NCBI RefSeq assembly: GCF_005886875.1
Contig: NZ_PNBY01000043.1
Span: forward strand, 1 to 37,251
Direction of reading: 5' to 3'
DNA length: 37,251 nucleotides
Origin: Pseudoalteromonas aurantia
Lineage (GTDB): Bacteria > Pseudomonadota > Gammaproteobacteria > Enterobacterales > Alteromonadaceae
A program made the position numbers and the translations under genes. Below the pieces are notes generated by a model, which searched no databases, had not been told where the DNA came from, and worked only from the letters and a program-made list of their open reading frames with translations. Position 1 is the stretch's first letter. The number at the start of each line of letters is the position of its first letter. This document shows, in pieces, positions 1 to 7,711 of the stretch.

Positions 1-10
1 TGTTAACTGA

Positions 11-39
11 CTGGCATTAGGCATTTTGCCGGTTTTTTT
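11..39 (+). terminator. Probable intrinsic terminator of a gene left of the window
   Basis: CTGGCA at 11-16 pairs with TGCCGG at 27-32 (one G-T pair), followed by a run of T to 39. A shorter alternative hairpin GGCA/TGCC lies inside it. It probably ends a plus-strand gene outside the window, which is not visible here. Confidence 0.5.
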
Positions 40-147
40 ATGTTTACTCATTTTACAGCTTATCTCGACTTAATAATGGAAAATAAACCAGTATTTCCTA
101 CACTTCTCTATGAGAGTAACCAAATTAACTCTAGTAGGTATTGATTA

Positions 148-1041
148 ATGCGTTGGCTTATATTTGTGTGTTCTGTGTTCATATCTTTGCAGCTTCAAGC
201 TGCTATCAATGTCGGTTATTTCAAAAATGCAACCTATCAACTGGTTCAAGGGGAAAAATACCAAACAGGCTATTTATACAATGCCATCGGTCACAAAGGG
301 CAACTTCATGTGGTCACATTGGATTGGCCTCCATACATTGGTAATTCGCTGTGCAACAAAGGTTGGGTATTTCAATTTGCAGTTTCACTATTAGCGGAGC
401 AAGGGTACAGTATTTTTATTGAGTTTTTACCTTGGGCCCGCGCAGTCAGAGCGGCAGAGCTAGGTAAAGCAGATATCCTAATGCCAGAGTATTATATTGA
501 AGACTCTGCCCCCTCTGACTACGTAAAAGATAAAACTCGACGTGAAGTGCTCGCACTCTCCAATGCATTTTCTGGTGGAGAAATTGCTTTTTTAAAACGT
601 AAAGGAGAAGCCGATCGTTATAATGGCAACTTAAATTCCCTCAAAGGTGAAAAGATTGGTGTAGTAAGGGGCTATCAAAATACCCCTGAATTCGATGCTA
701 TGATGGACAATAATGAATTTGCGATTGTTGAAGCAGTTGATGATCTACAATTAGTTAAATTACTGGTGGGAGGGCGCGTTAATTTAATTATCGGCGACCC
801 TAAAGTGCTGCGCTTTACGGTTAATTACTCTGATCTATCAAAGCCAGAAAAGGTGACTTTATTAAGAAACATTGAAAATGAATCTTTACCTATAAAGTAT
901 AATCACCTGTACTTCGCACTAAGTAAAAATAAACCCAAATGGCGCAATGTGTTATCTGATATCAACCGAGCTTTATATATGTTTGAAAACAGTGAAGAAA
1001 CAAATCGTATCATCGAAATGGGAAGCTCTGAGTGTTACTAA
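148..1041 (+). CDS. Periplasmic solute-binding protein, SBP_bac_3-like
   Basis: Exported 297-residue protein resembling the amino-acid-type ABC solute-binding family (SBP_bac_3), as found both in transport and as stand-alone sensors. The N-terminus is a signal peptide (hydrophobic residues 3-17, likely cleavage after LQAA near residue 19). Family-like features are TLDWPPYIG near residue 58, the segment LPWARAVRAAELGKADILM around 94-112, and the second-lobe start LKGEKIGVVRGYQNTPEF around 165-182. The start ATG has an AGGT about 9 nt upstream. No permease or ATPase gene is adjacent, so it may serve a distant transporter or act as a sensor; the ligand cannot be told. The stop codon lies inside a perfect hairpin shared with the convergent kinase gene. 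Confidence 0.8.
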   Translation: MRWLIFVCSVFISLQLQAAINVGYFKNATYQLVQGEKYQTGYLYNAIGHKGQLHVVTLDWPPYIGNSLCNKGWVFQFAVSLLAEQGYSIFIEFLPWARAVRAAELGKADILMPEYYIEDSAPSDYVKDKTRREVLALSNAFSGGEIAFLKRKGEADRYNGNLNSLKGEKIGVVRGYQNTPEFDAMMDNNEFAIVEAVDDLQLVKLLVGGRVNLIIGDPKVLRFTVNYSDLSKPEKVTLLRNIENESLPIKYNHLYFALSKNKPKWRNVLSDINRALYMFENSEETNRIIEMGSSECY

Positions 1042-1055
1042 AGTTAACACTCAGA
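1027..1055. terminator. Perfect hairpin between convergent genes
   Basis: An 11-bp perfect inverted repeat (TCTGAGTGTTA at 1027-1037, TAACACTCAGA at 1045-1055, 7-nt loop) spans the stop codon of the solute-binding protein gene and lies just past the end of the convergent kinase gene. It has no T-run on either strand, so it is either a U-less terminator or a 3'-end stabilising hairpin. Confidence 0.5.
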
Positions 1056-1060
1056 CTAAA

Positions 1061-1918
1061 CTAAAGCGCTTCACTGCCCGCTTTTATACGTGCTTGTCGT
1101 TCTTGCTCTTCGGCCATGGCAGCGCTAATTTCATCTAACACCGCACTAACATCTGCACTTTGCAATTCTTCTTCAAATATTCCTGTCAACACAGAATGTG
1201 GTGTTAAGTTACCTTCCTCAAACAGTGCCCACATTTCTTTTGCATAATTTGTATGGCGTAATGCTGGCGCGTATTCACCATAATACCGGCGCATATTATT
1301 CACATCTCGCTCAAACATTGCTTGTGCGCTGTTGTTTGCAGCGGCATTAACTGCTTGAGGTAAGTCAATGATCACTGGACCATTACCATCAACTAATACA
1401 TTAAACTCTGATAAGTCACCGTGTATTAACCCAACACATAACATAAGACGAATATAATGCATCATTAATGTATATTGTCTGATTGCTTCTTCTTCAGACA
1501 TACTGACTGCGCCAAGCTGAGGAGCGACATTGCCCTCGTCATCTGATACCAGTTCCATCAGCAAGACACCATCAACGCAACAATAACTTGCTGGCACTCT
1601 CACACCAGCAGCAGCAAGTCGAGATAGCGCATCAACCTCGGCGTTTTGCCACACTTCTTCCTCAAGTTGACGACCATAGTTAGAACGCTTGCTCATCGCA
1701 CGAGCTTGACGACCTCCGCGTACTTTTCGTCCTTCCTGATATTGAGCTGCTTTTTTAAAGCTGCGTTTCATCGCCTCTTTATACACTTTCGCACAGCGAA
1801 TATGTTGACCACATCTTACAACAAAAACATCTGCTTCTTTGCCACTCATTAACCGACTAAGCACTGCATCAATTAAGCCATCATCAACCAATGGCTGTAA
1901 ACGTTTAGGTATTTTCAC
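1061..1918 (-). CDS. RIO1-family atypical serine protein kinase
   Basis: A 285-residue cytoplasmic kinase of the RIO1 family, found in many gammaproteobacteria. Kinase motifs are in order: a nucleotide-loop equivalent SGKEADVF at 25-32, the ATP-binding lysine K44 in CAKVYK, the catalytic loop LIHGDLSEFNVL at 164-175 with D168, and the metal-binding IIDLPQAV at 183-190 with D185, in place of the DFG of ordinary kinases. Length fits the stand-alone bacterial RIO1 proteins. A basic, arginine-rich stretch at 60-83 and a charged C-terminal helix (268-280) flank the core. Bacterial members are thought to be Ser/Thr kinases or ATPases, but their substrates are largely unknown. It stands alone, convergent with the upstream solute-binding protein and separated from putP by that gene's terminator. 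Confidence 0.9.
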   Translation of the reverse strand: MKIPKRLQPLVDDGLIDAVLSRLMSGKEADVFVVRCGQHIRCAKVYKEAMKRSFKKAAQYQEGRKVRGGRQARAMSKRSNYGRQLEEEVWQNAEVDALSRLAAAGVRVPASYCCVDGVLLMELVSDDEGNVAPQLGAVSMSEEEAIRQYTLMMHYIRLMLCVGLIHGDLSEFNVLVDGNGPVIIDLPQAVNAAANNSAQAMFERDVNNMRRYYGEYAPALRHTNYAKEMWALFEEGNLTPHSVLTGIFEEELQSADVSAVLDEISAAMAEEQERQARIKAGSEAL

Positions 1919-2136
1919 GGGGTCCCTGTTAGGTTAATAAACATCACTTATGATGCTCTATGATTATATATGTGTTGAGGTGAAAACTCAGAATAAGCGT
2001 GTTCTGATTTGCGTACCCACACTAGATTGTTTCATCGTAACATTACTTTATTGCGAAAGGATAGACCTTACCCTTGGTTCGAGAAAAATCTCAACGTTCT
2101 GCTAAAAATGTTGCTTTACTTTAGACGTGAACGCAA

Positions 2137-2173
2137 CACATAAAAAGGGGGCCAGTTGGCCCCTTTTTATGTG
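2137..2173 (-). terminator. Intrinsic terminator of putP
   Basis: A long hairpin with arms of CACATAAAAAGGGG(G)CC and GGCCCCTTTTTATGTG, one bulged G and an AGTT loop. It gives a GC-rich stem followed by T5 on the minus strand, and begins 14 nt past the putP stop. Confidence 0.9.
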
Positions 2174-2186
2174 TAAACGCCAAAGT

Positions 2187-3665
2187 TTATAAATTACTTT
2201 GTACTTTTTTAAATAACTCTTGAATACGTTCATGAGGCTCAGAGGTCGCTAAGCTCACAACAACGATAGCAACTGACGATACGATAAACCCAGGTACTAT
2301 TTCATAAATATGATTACTTAAACTTTGCCCAGCAATTTCAATCGGTGCATAAATCCATACTAATACCGTTACAGCACCCGATACCATACCAGCCAACGCC
2401 CCCGCAAAATTCATACGTTGCCAAAATAAACTCAGTAATACCAATGGTCCAAAAGCAGCGCCAAAACCAGCCCATGCATTGCTCACTAAATCTAAGATAG
2501 AACTGTTTCTATCATACGCTAAATAAATCGCCAAAATAGCAACAGCCGCAACACTAATGCGCCCTATTAAAACCAGCTCTTTATCCGTCGCATTTCGGTT
2601 AATGAAAATTTTGTAGAAATCTTCCGTTAAAGAGCTTGAACTCACCAATAATTGTGATGAAATCGTGCTCATGATAGCGGCCAATATTGCTGCTAATAAG
2701 AAACCAGCAATGAGTGGGTGAAATAGCAATTCAGACAAAACTAAAAAAATTGTTTCAGGGTCTTTTACAACAATGCCATTTTCATGTGTATAGGCCGCAC
2801 CAAATACACCGGTTGCAACAGCACCGAGTGCTGCAATTATCATCCAGCTCATACCTATACGGCGTGCCGTCGGCATATCCTTTACGCTTCTAACTGACAT
2901 AAAGCGCACGATGATATGTGGTTGACCAAAATATCCCAGCCCCCAAGACATCGCAGAAATAATCCCAATTGCGCCACCTGCACCAATCCAGGTAAGCATT
3001 TGTGGGTTAACCGCATTAAGTGTCGATGACAAAGGATTGTCTAAGAGTGAATAAGTGACTGCTGGCACTAATATTAGCGCAATGAACATAATACAGCCTT
3101 GCACAAAGTCGGTTAAGCTTACCGCTAAAAACCCACCAAACAATGTATAAAGCACAACTACACCTGTGGTAATGTATAGCCCTGATTCATAACTCATACC
3201 AAATGAGTTTTCGAATAGCTTACCACCAGCTACCACGCCTGAAGAGGTATAAAGTGTGAAGAAAATGATGATAACCAATGCTGATACAATGCGTAATGCA
3301 TTACCTTTGTCTTCAAAGCGATTAGCAAAGTAATCAGGAATGGTGATCGCATCATTCGCTAATTCAGTGTAAACACGTAATCTCGGTGCCACTAATAAGT
3401 AGTTTAACCATGCACCGATCACTAAACCGATCGCTATCCAAGTACTGCTAAACCCAGTGACAAACATTGCCCCAGGTAGACCCATTAAGATCCATCCACT
3501 CATGTCAGATGCACCAGCTGATAAAGCAGCAACACTCGGTGACAGGCTACGCCCACCTAGCATATAGCCTGATACATCACTGGTTGATTTACGGTAGGCG
3601 TACAACCCAATACCCAACATAACCACAAAATATAGTACTAACGAAATAATCGTACCTAATTCCAA
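2187..3665 (-). CDS. putP: Sodium/proline symporter PutP
   Basis: Inner-membrane Na+/L-proline symporter of the SSS family, 492 residues with about 13 hydrophobic segments. Signature stretches match PutP: YMLGGRSLSPSVAALSAGAS and DMSGWILMGLPGA near the N-terminus (TM2 sodium/substrate site), and AAILAAIMSTISSQLLVSSS with SLTEDFYK in the middle (TM8 sodium site). The frame is open to 3698 with in-frame ATGs at 3689 and 3680, but AAGGAG at 3672-3677 sits 6 nt before a TTG at 3665. That start places the LGGRS motif at the same distance from the N-terminus as in E. coli PutP, so the TTG start is preferred. No putA is adjacent. It ends in a strong terminator. Confidence 0.93.
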   Translation of the reverse strand: MELGTIISLVLYFVVMLGIGLYAYRKSTSDVSGYMLGGRSLSPSVAALSAGASDMSGWILMGLPGAMFVTGFSSTWIAIGLVIGAWLNYLLVAPRLRVYTELANDAITIPDYFANRFEDKGNALRIVSALVIIIFFTLYTSSGVVAGGKLFENSFGMSYESGLYITTGVVVLYTLFGGFLAVSLTDFVQGCIMFIALILVPAVTYSLLDNPLSSTLNAVNPQMLTWIGAGGAIGIISAMSWGLGYFGQPHIIVRFMSVRSVKDMPTARRIGMSWMIIAALGAVATGVFGAAYTHENGIVVKDPETIFLVLSELLFHPLIAGFLLAAILAAIMSTISSQLLVSSSSLTEDFYKIFINRNATDKELVLIGRISVAAVAILAIYLAYDRNSSILDLVSNAWAGFGAAFGPLVLLSLFWQRMNFAGALAGMVSGAVTVLVWIYAPIEIAGQSLSNHIYEIVPGFIVSSVAIVVVSLATSEPHERIQELFKKVQSNL

Positions 3666-3671
3666 AGCTAT

Positions 3672-3677
3672 CTCCTT
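3672..3677 (-). promoter_or_regulatory. Ribosome binding site deciding a TTG start for putP
   Basis: AAGGAG on the minus strand, 6 nt before TTG (3665-3663). It lies downstream of the two in-frame ATG codons, so those upstream starts would place it inside the coding region. Confidence 0.75.
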
Positions 3678-3947
3678 CATTATGAGCATTCTTGTCAATG
3701 AAAATTATCCAACAACCGCCTTTCTGATTGTCATTAAATAGAATGCTTTATTAGTTTTGCGTGACTATAACACGTCTCTTTCAACTACCCCAGTACAGCG
3801 AGTTCACCAAGTAAATATGCGTGATAAAGCATCGTTTTAACAGCTAAATCCATACCAAAAGATGAAACAATCAGAAAAAAATAATGAATTACTACTCAAC
3901 ATAACTTATATTGACTTTAAAGTTGTATTAAATGAGAACAGTTGTAG

Positions 3948-5171
3948 ATGTATTTTTATGCGGCGCGTCAACCTATTTTAGACATCAATAAAGAATTAGT
4001 AGGCTATGAGTTACTTTTTCGCGATGGTGTTGATAATGTTTTTCCTAATATTGACGGTGACGAAGCGACTTCTCGTTTAATTGAGGGCAGTCAGTTTAAC
4101 TTTGGCTTAGATGATTTGACTGACAATAAACCCGCTTATATCAATTTCACCCTTGAAACGATACTTAAAGGCTACCCAACTATGCTCAGTCGCGAGCAAG
4201 TGGTGATAGAAATTTTGGAAACCGTTCAACCCGGTAAACGGCTTCTTGCAGCAGTGCAAAACTTAAAAGACAAAGGCTATACAATTGCCCTAGATGACTA
4301 TCAACACCAAAAAGTATGGCGTCATTTTTATCCGTTTGTCGACCAAATCAAAGTCGACTTTCTAACCACATCTCATGAAAAAATTGTCGAAATTATTGAT
4401 GCTACCAAATCATTTAGCAATATAAAGCTCGTCGCGGAAAAAGTAGAAACCTACGAGCAATATCAACAAGCTATTGAGTGGGGGTTTAGCTTATTTCAAG
4501 GGTTCTTTTTTGCCAAACCCGAAATGGTACAAAGCAAAGCACTGCCCCCGTCAGAAATGGCGCTCGCTGAGCTTCTATATGAAACCTCCAGCGTTAATGT
4601 CGACTTACAAAGAATTACCGGCGTATTTGAACGCGATGTTAACCTATCATACAAGTTATTACGGTACTCCAACTCTGCTGCATTTAAACGCAGAGCCGAG
4701 ATAAGCACCATTAAGCAAGCACTCGTTGTCCTTGGTAATGCTGAATTAAAGAAATTTCTATCTTTGCTTTTTGCAGCTCAAGTCTCAGCTGAGAAGCCTA
4801 TGGAATTAATAAAGCTGTCGTTAACTCGAGCACGCTTTTGCGAGCTACTCGCGACACGAAAACATGATAAACATCATATCGGCACCGCCTTTTTAACTGG
4901 CATGATGTCGTTAATGGATGCCATACTTGATGAAACGATGGACAGTGTAATGAATAAGCTCCCATTGGTCATTGAGATCAAAGATGCATTGCTCGAAGCT
5001 AAGGGGACTTTAGCTGACTATTTATCTATCGCGACCGAATATGAACAAGCTCAGTGGGATAAAGCACAAGGAAGCTGTAATAAAATGAACTTAGACCCTG
5101 CTTGCCTGCCCGAAATTTATAATGAGGCAGTTAGTTGGAGCAATGAACAAATGCAGGTGATTGAGCGATAA
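3948..5171 (+). CDS. EAL-like / HDOD signalling protein
   Basis: A 407-residue soluble protein with an N-terminal EAL-like domain (about 1-195) and a C-terminal HDOD domain (about 197-385), the architecture of YuxH/CdgJ-type proteins. In the EAL part the signature is ELL (E21-L22-L23), with N66, E88, D116-D117, K135, E164 and the FQG of 183-185 still recognisable. The loop that normally reads DDFGTG is DDYQHQ, so phosphodiesterase activity is doubtful. Related proteins with this architecture affect motility and biofilm without clear c-di-GMP hydrolysis. The HDOD part (TGVFERDVNLSYKLLRYSNS and AEISTIKQALVVLG) has a helical HD-related fold without the metal-binding HD pair. The start ATG has no strong Shine-Dalgarno sequence. 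It is divergent from putP and monocistronic. Confidence 0.87.
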   Translation: MYFYAARQPILDINKELVGYELLFRDGVDNVFPNIDGDEATSRLIEGSQFNFGLDDLTDNKPAYINFTLETILKGYPTMLSREQVVIEILETVQPGKRLLAAVQNLKDKGYTIALDDYQHQKVWRHFYPFVDQIKVDFLTTSHEKIVEIIDATKSFSNIKLVAEKVETYEQYQQAIEWGFSLFQGFFFAKPEMVQSKALPPSEMALAELLYETSSVNVDLQRITGVFERDVNLSYKLLRYSNSAAFKRRAEISTIKQALVVLGNAELKKFLSLLFAAQVSAEKPMELIKLSLTRARFCELLATRKHDKHHIGTAFLTGMMSLMDAILDETMDSVMNKLPLVIEIKDALLEAKGTLADYLSIATEYEQAQWDKAQGSCNKMNLDPACLPEIYNEAVSWSNEQMQVIER

Positions 5172-5213
5172 ACGTTACACTGTTCGACTCAGCCCCTATC
5201 ACTCACATTAATA

Positions 5214-5239
5214 TTTGACTTACATCAAAGTAAGTCAAA
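5214..5239. promoter_or_regulatory. FNR/ANR-like box inside a perfect inverted repeat
   Basis: TTGACTTACATCAA at 5215-5228 matches the FNR consensus TTGAT-N4-ATCAA with one mismatch. The first half-site is also one arm of a perfect 10-bp repeat: TTTGACTTAC at 5214-5223 and GTAAGTCAAA at 5230-5239. It lies about 100 nt before the copper-receptor start. It could be an oxygen-responsive operator, a terminator hairpin of the upstream gene, or both. Confidence 0.4.
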
Positions 5240-5247
5240 ACCTCTCA

Positions 5248-5270
5248 CAGTGCGACAATCTGTCACACTG
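5248..5270. promoter_or_regulatory. Imperfect dyad upstream of the copper receptor gene
   Basis: CAGTGCGACA at 5248-5257 and TGTCACACTG at 5261-5270 form a 10-bp inverted repeat with one mismatch and a 3-nt centre, about 55 nt before the start codon. The position suits a repressor operator. I cannot assign it to a known regulator. Confidence 0.35.
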
Positions 5271-5323
5271 CAAGCAACACACAAATCTATAAAATCCATC
5301 ATAATTTAATGACTTGAGACATT

Positions 5324-7345
5324 ATGATGAAAAAAACAATTCTGAGTATTGCATTACTCACGGCAATAAGTACTCACGCTGAAAACGCTGATCTCGAACG
5401 TATCGTCGTCGTTGCTCCTATGCACTCCCCCCTTGATATAAAAACAGATCCTAAATTACCGCGTCAACCTCTCCCTGCGCAAGACGGCGCTGACTTACTG
5501 TCTAGTATTAGCGGTTTTTCTTTAATAAAAAAAGGAGCCGCAAGCAGTGATCCGGTATTTCGAGGTATGGCTGGTTCTCGACTAAATATCATAACCGATG
5601 GTGGTCTTATACTTGGCGGGTGTGGCAATCGAATGGATCCGCCCACTGCGTACATTACTCCGCAATCTTATGATTCGCTGACCGTCATAAAAGGACCTCA
5701 AACCGTATTATATGGTTCAGGTAATAGCGCCGCAACCGTGGTCTTTGAGCGTATCAATGAACGCTTAGAGCAAAGCGGTATCTCTGGTTTTGCCAACGCA
5801 GTCATAGCCAGTGCAGAACGTCGAAGCCTTAATACAGACATAAAAGCAGGCACTCAAGATTATTACACAAGTTTTTCAGGCAGCTACAGCCGTGCTGATG
5901 ATTTTTCCGATGGTGATAATACGTCTATTCATTCCAAATATAAGCGCTGGAATGCCGACGCTGAATTTGCCTATACGCCTGCAGATGACAAAATAATGAG
6001 CCTCAGTTTCGGGCAAAGTGATGGTGAAGTCGCCTATGCTGATCGCATGATGGATGGTAGCCTATTTGATAGAACGTACTCAGCGATAAAAACTGATTGG
6101 GCAATAGACCATGCTCTCATTAACAATGTTGAAGCGCAATGGTACTACAACAAGGTTGATCATGTGATGGATAACTATAGCTTGCGTCCGTTTACCGCAA
6201 ATATGATGATGAAACACCCCACAGCATCTAACCCAGACCGCCGCACGCAGGGTGGTAAAATCATATTTAACGCGTACTTTGATGACGCAAACTCGGTGAT
6301 ATTTGGTATTGACCATCAGCAAGACCGCCATCGAAACCGAGTTAGTCGAAACCAACCCATCACACCTTATGAAACACTGGCTCGCATCACTGATGGAGCG
6401 TTTAAAAAAACCGGCCTGTTCACTGAATATGAATACAAGATCAATGCCAAACAGCAGCTTATTTCTGGCCTTAGGCTCGATCGCTGGCAGGCAACAGATA
6501 AACGCCAAAATATTTCAGTGATGATGAAAACAATGCCTAACCCTACCGCATCTTTCACCCGTAAAGACACCTTATGGAGTGGTTTTGCACGATTACAGCA
6601 ACAAAATAACAATAACAGCTACTTTGTTGGCTTAGGTCACACTGAGCGGTTTCCTGATTATTGGGAGTTACTGGGCGGTGGGCGTCAAAGCCCTAATAGC
6701 CTCAGTGCGTTCAATAACGAAATTGAAAAAACGAACCAAATCGATGTGGGGGTGTTGCACAAAACCAAGCAGTGGCAAGGATCAGTTTCTCTCTTCTACA
6801 GTCATATTACCGACTATATTTTAACTGATAATTTATATGGAAGTGCACCGATGACGAAAAAAGTCACGCGTCATGTTGATGCTCAAACCTATGGTTTTGA
6901 AGCTGATATCAGTTATGACCTAACCAAAAATTGGGTCACAGGTGCAAGTATCAATTATGTCCGCGCGAGTAATTTATCAGATAATAGCCCGCTTGCTCAG
7001 CAACCTCCCCTTCAGGCTCGATTTACACTCGATTACCAACGCACAAACTGGCATATGGGTCTGCTTTGGCGTTTAGTCGCAGCTCAACATCGCATTGCCG
7101 TCGGCCAAGGCAATATTGCCGGCCAAGATATAACTGAGTCAACGGGCTTTGGGACATTGGCGCTTAACGCCAGTTACAGTCAAACAGAGTCACTTGATTG
7201 GAGTGTCGGTATCGACAATTTACTTGATAAGACCTACAGTGAGCACCTGAGCAAATCAGGCAGTGCAGTCAGTGGTTACCCTCAAATAGGTAAAATCAAC
7301 GAAGCAGGCTTAACCTTTTGGCTCAACGCTAACTGGCGGTTTTAA
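5324..7345 (+). CDS. oprC: TonB-dependent copper receptor, OprC/NosA type
   Basis: Outer-membrane TonB-gated receptor of 673 residues (signal peptide 1-19, THA|EN). The plug domain spans about 30-150 and contains FRGMAGSRLNIITDGG at 79-94, ILGGCGNRMDPPTAYI near 96-111 and VIKGPQTVLYGSG at 121-133. The rest is a 22-strand-type barrel ending in WRF. The CxxxM (C100, M104) and HxM (H280, M282) ligand pairs have exactly the spacing of the copper site described for P. aeruginosa OprC (C143/M147, H323/M325), each shifted by 43. This supports copper binding and import. A second ATG follows directly at 5327. An FNR-like box and a second dyad lie upstream, and NosA/OprC production is linked to low oxygen in pseudomonads. 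No copper regulator or nos gene is adjacent. It appears monocistronic. Confidence 0.92.
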   Translation: MMKKTILSIALLTAISTHAENADLERIVVVAPMHSPLDIKTDPKLPRQPLPAQDGADLLSSISGFSLIKKGAASSDPVFRGMAGSRLNIITDGGLILGGCGNRMDPPTAYITPQSYDSLTVIKGPQTVLYGSGNSAATVVFERINERLEQSGISGFANAVIASAERRSLNTDIKAGTQDYYTSFSGSYSRADDFSDGDNTSIHSKYKRWNADAEFAYTPADDKIMSLSFGQSDGEVAYADRMMDGSLFDRTYSAIKTDWAIDHALINNVEAQWYYNKVDHVMDNYSLRPFTANMMMKHPTASNPDRRTQGGKIIFNAYFDDANSVIFGIDHQQDRHRNRVSRNQPITPYETLARITDGAFKKTGLFTEYEYKINAKQQLISGLRLDRWQATDKRQNISVMMKTMPNPTASFTRKDTLWSGFARLQQQNNNNSYFVGLGHTERFPDYWELLGGGRQSPNSLSAFNNEIEKTNQIDVGVLHKTKQWQGSVSLFYSHITDYILTDNLYGSAPMTKKVTRHVDAQTYGFEADISYDLTKNWVTGASINYVRASNLSDNSPLAQQPPLQARFTLDYQRTNWHMGLLWRLVAAQHRIAVGQGNIAGQDITESTGFGTLALNASYSQTESLDWSVGIDNLLDKTYSEHLSKSGSAVSGYPQIGKINEAGLTFWLNANWRF

Positions 7346-7360
7346 TCACTCGTAACGTTG

Positions 7361-7399
7361 CAGGGTATATGGTTTTGCTTTATTAAAGCCCCTACCCTG
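7361..7399. other. Compound hairpin between oprC and the DUF3820 gene
   Basis: Outer arms CAGGGTA (7361-7367) and TACCCTG (7393-7399) enclose a perfect inner palindrome GCTTTA-T-TAAAGC (7377-7389). No T-run follows. It could be the 3' hairpin of the receptor mRNA or an operator for the small downstream gene. Confidence 0.4.
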
Positions 7400-7441
7400 A
7401 TACACTAATATAACGACATAGCATATTATTAAACGGTATCA

Positions 7442-7666
7442 ATGCACGACCAGCAAGCACTACTTAAAGCCATAAATACAAAAATGCCCTTTGGAAAATA
7501 CGCAGGAACGCCTTTGCTACTGTTACCAGAACCCTATGTGGTATGGTTTAAACAAAAGGGTTTTCCCAGCGGGCCCTTAGGAGAGCAGTTGGCTATGATC
7601 TACGAAGTCAAACTGAATGGGCTTGAACAGGTACTTATGCCATTGCTTAAGCCGCATACCCGTTAG
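7442..7666 (+). CDS. Small DUF3820-family protein
   Basis: A 74-residue cytoplasmic protein of the DUF3820 family. The family signature is the N-terminal MPFGKYAGTPLLLLPEPYVVWF (about 15-36), followed by KGFPSGPLGEQLAMIYEVKLNGLE, which fits the usual size of 65-75 residues. The family is widespread in gammaproteobacteria and some members are annotated as quorum-sensing-regulated factors, but the biochemical role is not established. It starts 96 nt after the copper receptor on the same strand, with a compound hairpin between, and is convergent with the desaturase-like gene 45 nt away. No clear terminator separates the convergent pair. Confidence 0.85.
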   Translation: MHDQQALLKAINTKMPFGKYAGTPLLLLPEPYVVWFKQKGFPSGPLGEQLAMIYEVKLNGLEQVLMPLLKPHTR

Positions 7667-7711
7667 TGCTACAATCAAAACTATTATTAGTACCGAATTT
7701 AAAAAGTGGTC

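Noticed and set aside
1988..2007. TCAGAA-8nt-TTCTGA inverted repeat between the kinase and putP genes
   Set aside because: Six-bp arms with an 8-nt gap are expected by chance in AT-rich intergenic DNA, and no promoter elements were clear beside it.
6080..6508. Minus-strand 142-codon open frame inside the copper receptor gene
   Set aside because: It lies wholly antisense to a well-supported TonB receptor, and the translation shows no recognisable domain.
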